Source of the DNA: Pseudomonas syringae pv. cilantro
GTDB lineage: Bacteria > Pseudomonadota > Gammaproteobacteria > Pseudomonadales > Pseudomonadaceae
DNA: 49,233 nucleotides
Assembly (NCBI RefSeq): GCF_001293775.1
Contig: NZ_LGLN01000037.1
Location: forward strand, 131,123-180,355
Direction of reading: 5' to 3'
How positions within the stretch are numbered: position 1 is the first letter of the stretch; each line of letters begins with the position of its first letter. The position numbers were made by a program, and so were the translations under genes. The notes under the pieces were generated by a model that was not told the DNA's origin, made no database searches, and worked only from the letters and a program-made list of their open reading frames with translations. Below are positions 26,132 to 34,689 of this stretch, piece after piece.

Positions 26132-28102
26132 TCAAAACCGTACGGTGGTGCTCGCCCACAGCGTGCGGCCGTAATTGACGGTGCCGTAGGTTTCATCATC
26201 CAGTCGCTTGTCTGCGACGTTGTACAGCGCGGCGTTGAGCGAGATGTTTTTGCTCAGTTCATAAGAGCCGCCCAGGTCCGCTGTGGTGTAGCCCGGCGCG
26301 GCCACGTCAGTGAGGGTGTTGCCGTATTCCTTGCCGTAGTAATGGGTCGAGGCCCACAGTTGGGTACGGTCGTTGAGCGTCCACTCGACGCGCAGATTGG
26401 CCTTCTGCTCCGGCGTGAGCGCCAGCGGGGCACCGGCGTTGGCGCCGCTTTTCTGCTCGGAGTCGGTGTAGGTGTAATTGCCCTTGATCGCGACCGCAGG
26501 CGTGATGTCCCAACGACCATTGAGCTCGACGCCCTTGATGACCGCCTTATCGACATTGACCCGATCCATGACGATAAAACCATTCCACACTTCGGTGGTG
26601 GTCACAGTAGAAAGCTTGTCCTGAAAATCGTTGTAGAACACCGTCGCGCCCGCCGACAGGTCGTTGCGGTTCGACCACAGCGCCGACAGCTCGTAGTTGG
26701 TGCTGGTTTCCGGCTTGAGGTCCGGGTTGCCGAACATCACGAACCGGTTGCGACGCAAGTAGGAATAACCCGGCACAACGGCGCGCACTTCAGGCGCCTT
26801 GAAGCCTCGCGCCACACCGCCTTTGATGGTCCAGTCATCGGTAGCGCGCCACACGCCATACACCCGTGGGCTGAAATGCACGCCGTACTGTTCGTGATGG
26901 TCCATGCGCAGGCCGCTGGTCAGCGCGAAGGTGTCGGTCACCGACCATTCGTTTTCCGCGAACAGCGCCTTCTGCACCACCGAGAACTCGTAGTCCTTAC
27001 GGTCGCCCAGGCCCTGATTCCAGTCGGTCACCGTGGTGTCGTTCCACTGCAGGCCGGTGGTGGTGATATTGCGCTCGGTGGGCATCACCAGCTTGGCGTC
27101 GAGCACCCGGTTTTCAACTTCAGGCTTGCGCCCCGATACGTCAGTCTGCGTTGCGCTGGCCTCGCCTTCGCGGCTGGATTTTTCATAGGCCAGCGACACG
27201 TCCGAGGTCGCCCAGCCCCAGCGGCCCTGGTGCGAAATCGACCAGTGATCGCGGTTGTTTTCCTGCTCGCGAGTGGCCCAGTTGGCGCTCACGCCATCGC
27301 CGTTCTTGAGGCGCGTGGCCCCGGCCTCCAGAAGAATGTCGTGGTCGATGGTCGGCGTGAATGACAGCCGCGCCGTCAGATCACGATGGTCAGCCTTGCT
27401 GAAACCGTTGGTGGTTTCAACGTCGTCGTCAGCCTGACGATCCAGATAACGCCCCCAGACCTGTAACCCCAACAGGTCTTCCTTGATCGGGCCGCCGAGA
27501 AAGAACTGGGTCTGACGCGCATTGCCCTGATCGCTGTGCTGGCGCGCCGAGTAATCGTAGGTAACCGAACCGCCCCACTCCGAGGTGACCTTGCGCGTGA
27601 TGATGTTGATCACCCCGCCAATCGCATCCGAGCCGTACAGCGACGACATCGGCCCGCGAACCACTTCGATACGCTCGATGGCCTCGGCGGGCGGAATGAA
27701 GCTCTGCTCATAACCGCTGTTGCCGTTGACGCGCGATTCACGGGCGCTCTGGCGTTTGCCGTCGACCAGAATCAGCGTGTAATCGGCGGGCATGCCGCGA
27801 ATGGAAATATCGGTTTCGTTGGCCCCACCATTGACGGTCACGCCCTCGACATCGCGCAATGCATCGGTCAGGTCGCGGAAAGATTTCTTGCGCAATTCGT
27901 CGCCGGTAATCACCGTCATCGAAGCCGGTGCATCCTCCAGGTTCTGCTCGAAACCGGAAGCGGTGACCACAACGTCGTCAAGCGACAGCACATTGGCGGG
28001 CTCGATCACAGGCTCGGCAGCCTGAGCCTGGCCCACTGCCAGAAAGGCCAGCGCGAGTTTGACCATCACAGCCGCAGGCCGCAAACGAAGAGGAGAATGC
28101 AT
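26132..28102 (-). CDS. TonB-dependent outer-membrane receptor, CirA-like (catecholate siderophore class)
   Basis: The 656-residue protein has a signal peptide (1-28, ending GQAQA), a TonB box DDVVVTAS (42-49), a plug domain (ASMTVITGDEL, SIRGMPADYTLILVDGKRQ, IERIEVVRGPMSSLYGSDAIGGVINIITRK) and a beta-barrel ending in phenylalanine (TLWASTTVRF). The plug and mid-barrel (GLRMDHHEQYGVHFSPR, GGVARGFKAPE, GNPDLKPETS) closely resemble E. coli CirA, and the length matches. It should import a ferric catecholate or linear siderophore; the exact ligand is unknown. AAGGAA precedes the ATG at 28102. It is convergent with the two-component pair. Confidence 0.88.
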   Translation of the reverse strand: MHSPLRLRPAAVMVKLALAFLAVGQAQAAEPVIEPANVLSLDDVVVTASGFEQNLEDAPASMTVITGDELRKKSFRDLTDALRDVEGVTVNGGANETDISIRGMPADYTLILVDGKRQSARESRVNGNSGYEQSFIPPAEAIERIEVVRGPMSSLYGSDAIGGVINIITRKVTSEWGGSVTYDYSARQHSDQGNARQTQFFLGGPIKEDLLGLQVWGRYLDRQADDDVETTNGFSKADHRDLTARLSFTPTIDHDILLEAGATRLKNGDGVSANWATREQENNRDHWSISHQGRWGWATSDVSLAYEKSSREGEASATQTDVSGRKPEVENRVLDAKLVMPTERNITTTGLQWNDTTVTDWNQGLGDRKDYEFSVVQKALFAENEWSVTDTFALTSGLRMDHHEQYGVHFSPRVYGVWRATDDWTIKGGVARGFKAPEVRAVVPGYSYLRRNRFVMFGNPDLKPETSTNYELSALWSNRNDLSAGATVFYNDFQDKLSTVTTTEVWNGFIVMDRVNVDKAVIKGVELNGRWDITPAVAIKGNYTYTDSEQKSGANAGAPLALTPEQKANLRVEWTLNDRTQLWASTHYYGKEYGNTLTDVAAPGYTTADLGGSYELSKNISLNAALYNVADKRLDDETYGTVNYGRTLWASTTVRF

Positions 28103-28113
28103 GGAGCTTCCTT

Positions 28114-28139
28114 ACGATTCACAAGTAAAAGAGAATCGT
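28114..28139. promoter_or_regulatory. Inverted repeat ACGATTC-N12-GAATCGT before the TonB receptor
   Basis: Seven-base arms (28114-28120 and 28133-28139) lie directly upstream of the receptor's ribosome site. It could be an operator for an iron or two-component regulator; it is not a good Fur consensus. Confidence 0.35.
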
Positions 28140-28165
28140 ATGCATCTGCATTCAGGAAGGTTGGA

Positions 28166-28185
28166 CAAGATGTGACAACATCTTG
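28166..28185. promoter_or_regulatory. Palindrome CAAGATGT-GACA-ACATCTTG
   Basis: A perfect 8-bp stem with a four-base loop lies between the mmsB stop (28217) and the receptor start (28102). It may end the mmsAB transcript (no T-run seen) or act as an operator for the receptor promoter. Confidence 0.4.
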
Positions 28186-28216
28186 GGGCTGAACGACCGC
28201 CCAGGTATCTGTTCTG

Positions 28217-29107
28217 TCAAAGCGCTTTTTTACGATACCCCTCGATGATCGCCGAGAAGTCCTTGCCGCCGTCTCCGCGCAGGCTCATCGCCTGATACAA
28301 CTGCTGGGCCACAGCACCGAGAATCACCGGCTGATGCGCCGAACGAGCGGCTTCGGTCGCCAGCCCCAGATCCTTGAGCATCAGCTCCGCGCCAAAGCCG
28401 CCGCTATATCCTCGCGATGCGGGCGCTGTTTCGACGATGCCCGGCCAAGGGTTGTACGCCTCGGAACTCCAGCAACGGCCGGTCGAGGTATTGATGATGC
28501 TGGCCAGCACCTCGGTGTCGATGCCCAGCGCGTTGCCCAAGGCCATTGATTCGGACACGCCGATCATGGAAATCGCCAGCAGCATGTTGTTACAGATCTT
28601 GGCGATCTGCCCGGTGCCCACTTCGCCGCAATGCACAATGTTGCGGCCCATTATTTCCAGCAGCGGTTTGAGCTCGGTAAAGTGCTGCGCCGAGCCGCCG
28701 ACCATGAACGTCAACGTGCCAGCCTGCGCCCCTGCGGTGCCGCCCGATACCGGCGCGTCGCCCAACACCACACCTTGCAGCGCAGCGGTGGCGGCGATGT
28801 CGCGGATCGTTTGCGGATCGATGGTGCTGCAATCAACGGCCGGAACGCCGGGCGCAATCCCCTTCAACACGCCGTCGTCGTTCAGGTACACGCTGCGTAC
28901 ATGCGCAGCGGCAGGCAGCATGGTGATGACCAGTCCACTGCCCTCAGCGGCTTGCTTGGGTGAATCACTGACCTTTGCGCCCAGCCCGGCGAATTCGCTC
29001 AGTACATCCTTGTTCAGATCGAACACGTGCAGGCTGTGCCCGGCGTTGATGAGGTTGCGAGCCATGGGCGCGCCCATGTTGCCCAGACCGATAAATGCGA
29101 TGTTCAT
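28217..29107 (-). CDS. mmsB: 3-hydroxyisobutyrate dehydrogenase
   Basis: The 296-residue NAD-dependent enzyme oxidises 3-hydroxyisobutyrate to methylmalonate semialdehyde in valine breakdown. The N-terminal Rossmann motif is GLGNMG (7-12) and the beta-hydroxyacid dehydrogenase signatures DAPVSGGTAGAQAGTL and GTGQIAKICNN (catalytic lysine) are intact. AAGGAG precedes the ATG. It follows mmsA by 34 bases on the same strand, and its product is the mmsA substrate. Confidence 0.93.
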   Translation of the reverse strand: MNIAFIGLGNMGAPMARNLINAGHSLHVFDLNKDVLSEFAGLGAKVSDSPKQAAEGSGLVITMLPAAAHVRSVYLNDDGVLKGIAPGVPAVDCSTIDPQTIRDIAATAALQGVVLGDAPVSGGTAGAQAGTLTFMVGGSAQHFTELKPLLEIMGRNIVHCGEVGTGQIAKICNNMLLAISMIGVSESMALGNALGIDTEVLASIINTSTGRCWSSEAYNPWPGIVETAPASRGYSGGFGAELMLKDLGLATEAARSAHQPVILGAVAQQLYQAMSLRGDGGKDFSAIIEGYRKKAL

Positions 29108-29141
29108 TATTGTTCTCCTTGGCCTGGCTGACAGGCAGCAC

Positions 29142-30668
29142 TCAACGCAGATTGATCGTGGTGTTCACGCCATCATTCACGCTGTCGTCATCGAACCAGC
29201 GGCTGGTGACAGTCTTGGTCTGAGTGTAGAACTGCACCACCTGTTTGCCATAAGGACCCAGATCGCCCAGTTTGGAGCCTCGCGACCCAGTGAAGCTGAA
29301 AAACGGCACCGGCACAGGAATCGGGATGTTGATCCCGACCTGGCCGACGTCGATCTCGCTTTGAAACTTGCGCGCTGCGGCGCCGCTCTGGGTGAACAAG
29401 CCCGTGCCGTTGCCGAACGGGTTGGCGTTGACCAGCGCAATGGCCTCATCCAGCGTGTCAACCTCCAGCACAACCAGCACCGGGCCGAAGATCTCTTGGG
29501 TGTAAATCTGCATGTCGGTGGTGACACCCGAGAACAGCGTAGGCCCGACGAAGTTGCCGCCTTCATAGCCCGGCACCGAGACTTCCCGACCGTCCAGCTC
29601 AAGGGTCGCGCCTTCACGCACGCCGCTTTCGATCAGATCGAGAATGCGCTGCTTCGCGCGCCGGGAAATCACCGGACCGATGTCAGTGCCAGGCTCGTGA
29701 CCGGCGTTGACCTTGAGTTTCTGCGCCAACGCTTTGAGGTCCGGCAGCCACAGCTTCGATGCGCCGACCAGCACCACCACCGAGGTCGCCATGCAACGCT
29801 GCCCTGCTGCGCCAAAGCCTGCGCCCACCAGCGCGTTGAGCGTCTGCTGACGATTGGCGTCGGGCAGCACGACCGCATGATTCTTCGCGCCCATCATCGC
29901 CTGCACGCGTTTGCCGTGCCGCCCGGCCAGGTCATAAACGTGCGTGCCGACGGCGGTCGAACCGACAAAAGAGATGGCCTTGATGTCCTTGTGCGTGCAG
30001 ATCGCGTCCACTACGTCCTTACCTCCATGCACCACGTTGAGCACGCCCGGCGGAATGCCCGCTTCGATCGCCAGTTCGACCAGCAGCAGGGTCGATAGCG
30101 GGTCCTGTTCGGAGGGTTTGATGACAAAGGTGTTGCCGCAGGCAATCGCCATGGGAAACATCCACAGCGGAATCATCGCCGGAAAGTTGAACGGGGTGAT
30201 GCCTGCGCACACGCCGATGGGTTGGCGAAGGGTGTAGGTATCGACGCCACTGGCGACGTTCTCGGCAAATTCGCCCATTTGCAACGTACCAATCGAGCAC
30301 GCATGCTCGACCACCTCAAGACCGCGAAAAATATCGCCTTCGGCATCCGCCAGCGTCTTGCCCTGCTCGGCGCTCAACACCGCCGCAATACGTTTGGAGT
30401 GCTCACGGATCAGCGCCTGCAACTTGAGCATGATGCGCATGCGAGCGCCGATGGGCGTTTCACGCCAGGTGCAATAAGCCGCAAGGGCGGCAGCAACGGC
30501 GGCATCGACTTCACTGGCTGTTGCGAACGGCACCTGCGCAAGCACTTCCTGCGTGGCCGGGTTGACGATGTCCTGCCATTCGCTGCTTTGCGAGTCGACC
30601 CACTGACCATCGATCAACAGTTTGACGCGGGCTATCGAGGTAGCGGTGCTATTCGGCGAGGCATTCAT
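29142..30668 (-). CDS. mmsA: Methylmalonate-semialdehyde dehydrogenase (acylating)
   Basis: This 508-residue aldehyde dehydrogenase converts methylmalonate semialdehyde to propionyl-CoA in valine catabolism. The nucleophile is C292 in [11 protein letters not shown], and the fold signatures [31 protein letters not shown] and EIFGPVLVV are visible. Length and the lack of an ALDH general-base pattern near the usual glutamate (LPDANRQQ instead) fit the CoA-acylating MMSDH class. It is the first gene of mmsA-mmsB, divergent from a LysR regulator. Confidence 0.93.
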   Translation of the reverse strand: MNASPNSTATSIARVKLLIDGQWVDSQSSEWQDIVNPATQEVLAQVPFATASEVDAAVAAALAAYCTWRETPIGARMRIMLKLQALIREHSKRIAAVLSAEQGKTLADAEGDIFRGLEVVEHACSIGTLQMGEFAENVASGVDTYTLRQPIGVCAGITPFNFPAMIPLWMFPMAIACGNTFVIKPSEQDPLSTLLLVELAIEAGIPPGVLNVVHGGKDVVDAICTHKDIKAISFVGSTAVGTHVYDLAGRHGKRVQAMMGAKNHAVVLPDANRQQTLNALVGAGFGAAGQRCMATSVVVLVGASKLWLPDLKALAQKLKVNAGHEPGTDIGPVISRRAKQRILDLIESGVREGATLELDGREVSVPGYEGGNFVGPTLFSGVTTDMQIYTQEIFGPVLVVLEVDTLDEAIALVNANPFGNGTGLFTQSGAAARKFQSEIDVGQVGINIPIPVPVPFFSFTGSRGSKLGDLGPYGKQVVQFYTQTKTVTSRWFDDDSVNDGVNTTINLR

Positions 30669-30786
30669 TTCAGCTGTTCTCCCTTCAGCAAACCAAGCGA
30701 TCCGGGGCAGTTGCCGATGGATGCTCGTGGCCTCCCGACAGTATTGTTTTTGAGTTGGTCAGGGGGCGTGCTTTGGAGTATAGATG

Positions 30787-30809
30787 TGCAAACTTCTAAT
30801 AAGAATGCA
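30787..30809. promoter_or_regulatory. LysR-type operator between mmsA and its divergent regulator
   Basis: TTCT (30794-30797) and AGAA (30802-30805) form a dyad inside flanking TGCA tetramers (30787-30790, 30806-30809), 19 bases before the regulator's ATG. It fits the T-N11-A style of LysR boxes. TTGGTC (30755-30760) and TATAGA (30779-30784) may be the regulator's promoter, which would place the box for autorepression. Confidence 0.45.
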
Positions 30810-30827
30810 GATAAAAGCAGGGTCAAC

Positions 30828-31775
30828 ATGCAAAAAAACATCACTTCCTTAAGCCTGTTGAACTGGGATGACCTGAAGTTTTTCCTCGAAGTGGCACGCA
30901 CCCGCAAAGTCAGCAGCGCCGCCAAACGCCTGGCCGTCGACTACACCACCGTGTCGCGGCGTATCAACTCTCTGGAAACCTCACTCGGCACGTTGTTGTT
31001 TGAAAAGTCCCGCAACAACGGCTTCATCATGACCGCCGAAGGTCAGCGCCTGCTGGGCTACGCCGAGTCCATCGAAAGCACACTGCACATGGCCTGCGAA
31101 CAGGTTTCAGGCTCCAGCGTGGCGCTCTCGGGGCACATCCGCATGGGCTGCACCGAGGGTTTCGGCAGCTTCTTCATCACCCCGCAACTGAGCCACTTTC
31201 TCGACAATTACCCGAGCATCTCGGTGGACATACTGCCGCTGCCGCACTTCATCAGCCTGTCGAAACGCGAAGCAGACATCGTCATCGCCCTGGAGCGCCC
31301 GGAACACGGGCCGTACGTGTGCTGCAAACTCTGCGACTACAGCCTGCGCCTGTACGCAACCCAGGAATACCTCGACAGCCACGCGCCAATCCAGCGCAAG
31401 GCCGACCTGAGCGAACACGTATTCATCAGCTACGTCGACGACCTGGCGTTCAGCTCGGAGCTGCTGTATCTCAGCAACCTGCTGCCCAACGCCCAGGCGC
31501 AACTGCGCAGCACCAGCGTCATCGCCCAATACACCGCCGCCCTGCAAGGCCGCGCGCTGGCGATCCTGCCATGTTTCCTCGCCGCGCAAGACCCGAGGCT
31601 GTTGCCAGTGCTGGAGGATGAAGTGAACATCACCCGGCAATTCTGGATGTACTGCCGGGAGGACCTGCGCAAGTTGAAGCGGATCACGTTGCTGTGGGAT
31701 TACATTCGGGAGGTGTCGGACTTGAATAAGGGGTTTTTGTTGGGTGAAGGGGCGGCGTTGCGGTTCGTCGAGTGA
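30828..31775 (+). CDS. LysR-family regulator, probably of mmsAB
   Basis: The 315-residue regulator has an N-terminal winged helix (about 10-70: LKFFLEVARTRKVSSAAKRLAVDYTTVSRRINSLE) and a LysR-type effector domain. The ATG at 30828 was chosen over a much longer open frame because it gives the standard LysR length and opening; GCAGGG precedes it. It is divergent from mmsA, the usual arrangement for a LysR activator and its target. P. aeruginosa uses an AraC-type MmsR for this pathway, so the control here would differ. Confidence 0.88.
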   Translation: MQKNITSLSLLNWDDLKFFLEVARTRKVSSAAKRLAVDYTTVSRRINSLETSLGTLLFEKSRNNGFIMTAEGQRLLGYAESIESTLHMACEQVSGSSVALSGHIRMGCTEGFGSFFITPQLSHFLDNYPSISVDILPLPHFISLSKREADIVIALERPEHGPYVCCKLCDYSLRLYATQEYLDSHAPIQRKADLSEHVFISYVDDLAFSSELLYLSNLLPNAQAQLRSTSVIAQYTAALQGRALAILPCFLAAQDPRLLPVLEDEVNITRQFWMYCREDLRKLKRITLLWDYIREVSDLNKGFLLGEGAALRFVE

Positions 31776-31855
31776 TGCGCAAGAGATTGCTCAGTAAAAC
31801 CTGCATCACCGCCGATTTTCAGGCTTGAGGGCGCGGATTATTTGCTCGTCAGATA

Positions 31856-31911
31856 CTGCGCAGTCTGGCGTAGAAAGCGCGCACTATCCTGCGCAGGTTT
31901 TTCGGTTTTTT
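31856..31911 (+). terminator. Probable terminator after the LysR gene
   Basis: Two copies of the self-complementary CTGCGCAG (31856-31863, 31889-31896) can pair across a 25-base loop and are followed by GTTTTTCGGTTTTTTT. The surrounding 31776-31978 stretch is AT-rich and holds no gene. Confidence 0.5.
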
Positions 31912-31978
31912 TACTGTTTTTTCGTTGGCAGATTTTCAACCTATTGATCTGTATAGAAAAAATTCCGATGGCACTGTT

Positions 31979-31994
31979 CTTGTAATGACTCTCT
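31979..31994 (+). promoter_or_regulatory. Sigma-54 (RpoN) type promoter before vgrG
   Basis: TGGCACT-GTTC-TTGTA keeps the -24 GG and the 10-base spacing to the -12 element; the only departure at the key dinucleotides is GT for GC. It lies 43 bases before the vgrG ATG, which has GGAGAG as its ribosome site. RpoN control of vgrG/hcp islands is known in several bacteria. Confidence 0.6.
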
Positions 31995-32037
31995 CGGTTC
32001 GACGGGCGCGATTGCCCGTTACTGCGGAGAGTTTTGG

Positions 32038-34135
32038 ATGTTCGCTTCTGCCCATCAGCCACGCTTCAGCCTGAGCATTGATTGCTCTGAACGCCCTGAT
32101 AACGTCGATCATGGCTTTCAGATTCTGGCCTTCACCGGCCACGAAGCCATCAACCAGCCCTTCTGCTTCACGCTGGAACTGGTCAGCGAGCGCCTGTCAC
32201 TGGACCTTGAACGCCTGCTGGGACTTCCGGCATTTTTGCAATTCGGACCCAACGACCGAGGCGTTCACGGGCTGATCGATCGTATAGCCCAAGGCGATTC
32301 CGGCACCCGTCTGACGCATATTCGGTCACCCTGCGCCCGCATCTGGCCCGACTTGGGCACCGCACCAATCACCGTATTTTTCAGCACAAAACAGTGCCGC
32401 AGATCATTGCCCTGGTGCTGAAAGATCACCGATTACCAGCCGACAGTTATCAATTCCATCTCGGCACAATTTATCCAGAACGCGAATACTGCGTGCAGTA
32501 CAACGAGTCGGACCTGCACTTCATCCAGAGATTGTGTGAAGAAGAAGGCTTGCATTATCACTTTGAACACAGTCCGACGGCGCATCAACTGGTGTTCGGC
32601 GATGATCAGACAGTGTTTCCTGAACTGGCGCCAGTGCGCTATCAGCAAAGTTCGGGGCTGCAGGAAGGTCAGCCCGTGGTCAACCACTTTCTGGAGAGGC
32701 TGGAAACCCGGCCAGGCCAAACCGTGCGCCGCGACTATCATTTTGAACGTCCGCGCGTGGAAATGCAGGGCGCAACTCACAATGACGAAAGCAACCCGCT
32801 CGAAGACTACGCTTATCCCGGCGGCTTCACCGATAAAGATCGTGGCATTCATCTGGCTAAACGGGCTCAGGAGCGGCATCGCCACGACTATCGTCTGGCT
32901 GAAGGCCGAAGCAAGCAGCACATGCTGGCAAGTGGTCATTTCCTGCAGCTCAGCCACCATCCCAACACAGACTGGAACGATCTATGGCTGCTGACCGAAG
33001 TACGCCATGAGGGCCGTCAGCCGCAGGTATTGGAGGAGTCTCTGGTGCCCGGCCAGCACGATAGCGACTTTCAGCAAGGCTATCGCAATACCTTTCTGGC
33101 CACACCCAGGAAGGCGACCTACCGCCCGCCCCTGCGCCACCCCAAGCCAAAGATCTTCGGCAGTCAGACCGCCGTGGTCACCGGCCTGAAAGGTCAGGAA
33201 ATTCACTGCGACAAACATGGCCGAATCAAGGTGCAGTTCCATTGGGATCGCGAAGGCGCGGGCAATGACCGCAGCAGTTGCTGGCTGCGGGTGTCGTCCA
33301 GCTGGGCAGGTAATGGTTACGGCGGCATGGTCGTCCCGCGAGTCGGCATGGAAGTGCTGGTGACCTTTCTGGAAGGCGACCCCGACCGGCCGTTGGTCAG
33401 CGGCTGCCTGTACCATGCCGAGCACCTGCCGCCCGGCAAATTGCCTGCGGATCAGACGCAAAGCGTCTTCAAGACCTTGAGTAGCCCTGGCGGTGGCGGG
33501 TCGAACGAACTGCGTATCGAAGACCGCGCCGGGCAGGAGCATATCTATATTCACGCCCAGCGAGACTGGGACCAGATCGTCAAGCACGACCAGACATCAG
33601 CGTCGGCCATGAGCGTCATGACCGGGTCCAAGCCAACAGCTACAGCGAGTTCGGAGCTGAGGAGCACCGGACCGTTGCGGGCGCCCGGCTGACTGAAGTG
33701 AAAATGAGCGATCACCTGACGGTGGGAGGAACGCAGCACATCAGGGTGGCAGATGGGTTGCTGGCAGAGGCCGGGCAGGAAGTTCACATCAAGGCTGGCA
33801 ATAACGTGGTGATCGAGGCAGGTCTGGAGATCACTTTCAAGGCTGGCGAATCCTTCATCAAGATCGACGCCAGCGGTATCACCGTGGACGGGCCGCAGGT
33901 CGTCAGGCTCGGTTTCGGGGGCAAGTTGCCTGACGGAACAGCGCCCACACCGCGACTGCCGGGGCGGGTGCAGCGGGTCGATGACAGTGCGCCGGGGCAG
34001 TTGCTGATGCAGCGTCTGAGTGGATCGGGGCCGATCATTGAACTCTGCCAAAAACCGAAAGGTGGAACACCTGCGAATTGCCCGCTGGCCGATTGCGGCT
34101 GCCGAAAAGCATTGCAGTCGGGAGCGTGGCGATGA
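32038..34135 (+). pseudogene. vgrG: vgrG (T6SS spike), broken by two single-base frameshifts
   Basis: Read through, the gene would encode about 699 residues of VgrG, the trimeric spike at the tip of the T6SS tube. Frame 1 covers 32038 to about 32318 (FSLSIDCSERPDNVDHGFQI). Frame 3 covers about 32319-33595, with the gp27-like body and the gp5 OB fold (GQEIHCDKHGRIKVQFHWDR, DPDRPLVSGCLYH). Frame 2 covers about 33596-34135 with the beta-helix tail (HIKAGNNVVIEAG). Each break is explained by loss of one base, near 32317-32320 and 33594-33600, so no single frame spans the gene. Neither site is in a long homopolymer. The downstream stop still overlaps the adaptor gene (ATGA). It is either a recent pseudogene or carries two sequencing errors. 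Confidence 0.85.
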
Positions 34136-34689
34136 ACATTTATCTGTTGCTGGAACGCACTGACTCGCTGCTGGAACAGCTTTACCGACGGCTGCCCGAC
34201 CCGGCGCCAACTCTGCTGTTCGACAAGACCGAACTCGCCGCCTACCGGGATAAAAGTCCCGTCTTGCTGGATGCGTCCGTCCAGCATCCGCTGCTGAACA
34301 TCGTGCTTGAGCACCCCGACGCCTGGCCCGGCCTGATCATCGAAAGCACCTCACCTGTGGAGGTCGTGCTCGCGCATCTCAGGCACATTTTATTCGTCAG
34401 GTTCGAAGGGGTACGCCGAGGCGTTATGCGTTATTCACACCCGGTGACTGCCAGCTATTTGTTTACCGCCGACACCGCGCAATCCAGTGCCCAATGGCTG
34501 GGGCCCATGTCTCGACTTCGCTGGCATGGCGGAACCTGGGCAGACGTTGCGCAAGGCAATCAGCGCTGGATCAGCATTGACAATCCGCACGCGTCTCACT
34601 GGATCCCCCCGCAGCCTCCCATGACCCTGGCGCTGAGCCAACGCCAGGAAGATGCCTTACGCCGCCAGATCAAGGAATTCCAGCAATGA
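34132..34689 (+). CDS. DUF4123 T6SS effector adaptor/chaperone
   Basis: The 185-residue protein matches the DUF4123 (Tap-1/TEC) class, with the typical opening YLLLERTD, SPVLLDA and a C-terminal segment rich in LSQRQEDALRRQ. These adaptors bind a cognate effector and load it on VgrG. The ATG at 34132 overlaps the vgrG stop and its own end overlaps the effector start by 4 bases, so vgrG, adaptor and effector form one translational unit. A longer in-frame reading upstream lies inside vgrG and is rejected. Confidence 0.85.
   Translation: MNIYLLLERTDSLLEQLYRRLPDPAPTLLFDKTELAAYRDKSPVLLDASVQHPLLNIVLEHPDAWPGLIIESTSPVEVVLAHLRHILFVRFEGVRRGVMRYSHPVTASYLFTADTAQSSAQWLGPMSRLRWHGGTWADVAQGNQRWISIDNPHASHWIPPQPPMTLALSQRQEDALRRQIKEFQQ

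Noticed and set aside
26087..27364. 425-codon plus-strand open frame
   Set aside because: Shadow of the TonB-dependent receptor, with no protein-like pattern.
28374..30098. 574-codon plus-strand open frame
   Set aside because: Antisense to mmsB and mmsA, serine/alanine-rich without motifs; both opposite genes have intact catalytic residues.
30222..30827. N-terminal extension of the LysR frame
   Set aside because: The first 202 codons overlap mmsA antisense and the divergent promoter; a standard LysR opening with a ribosome site begins at 30828.
34078..34131. Upstream start for the DUF4123 adaptor
   Set aside because: The extra 18 residues lie within the vgrG tail; the ATG at 34132 overlapping the vgrG stop gives the usual adaptor opening.
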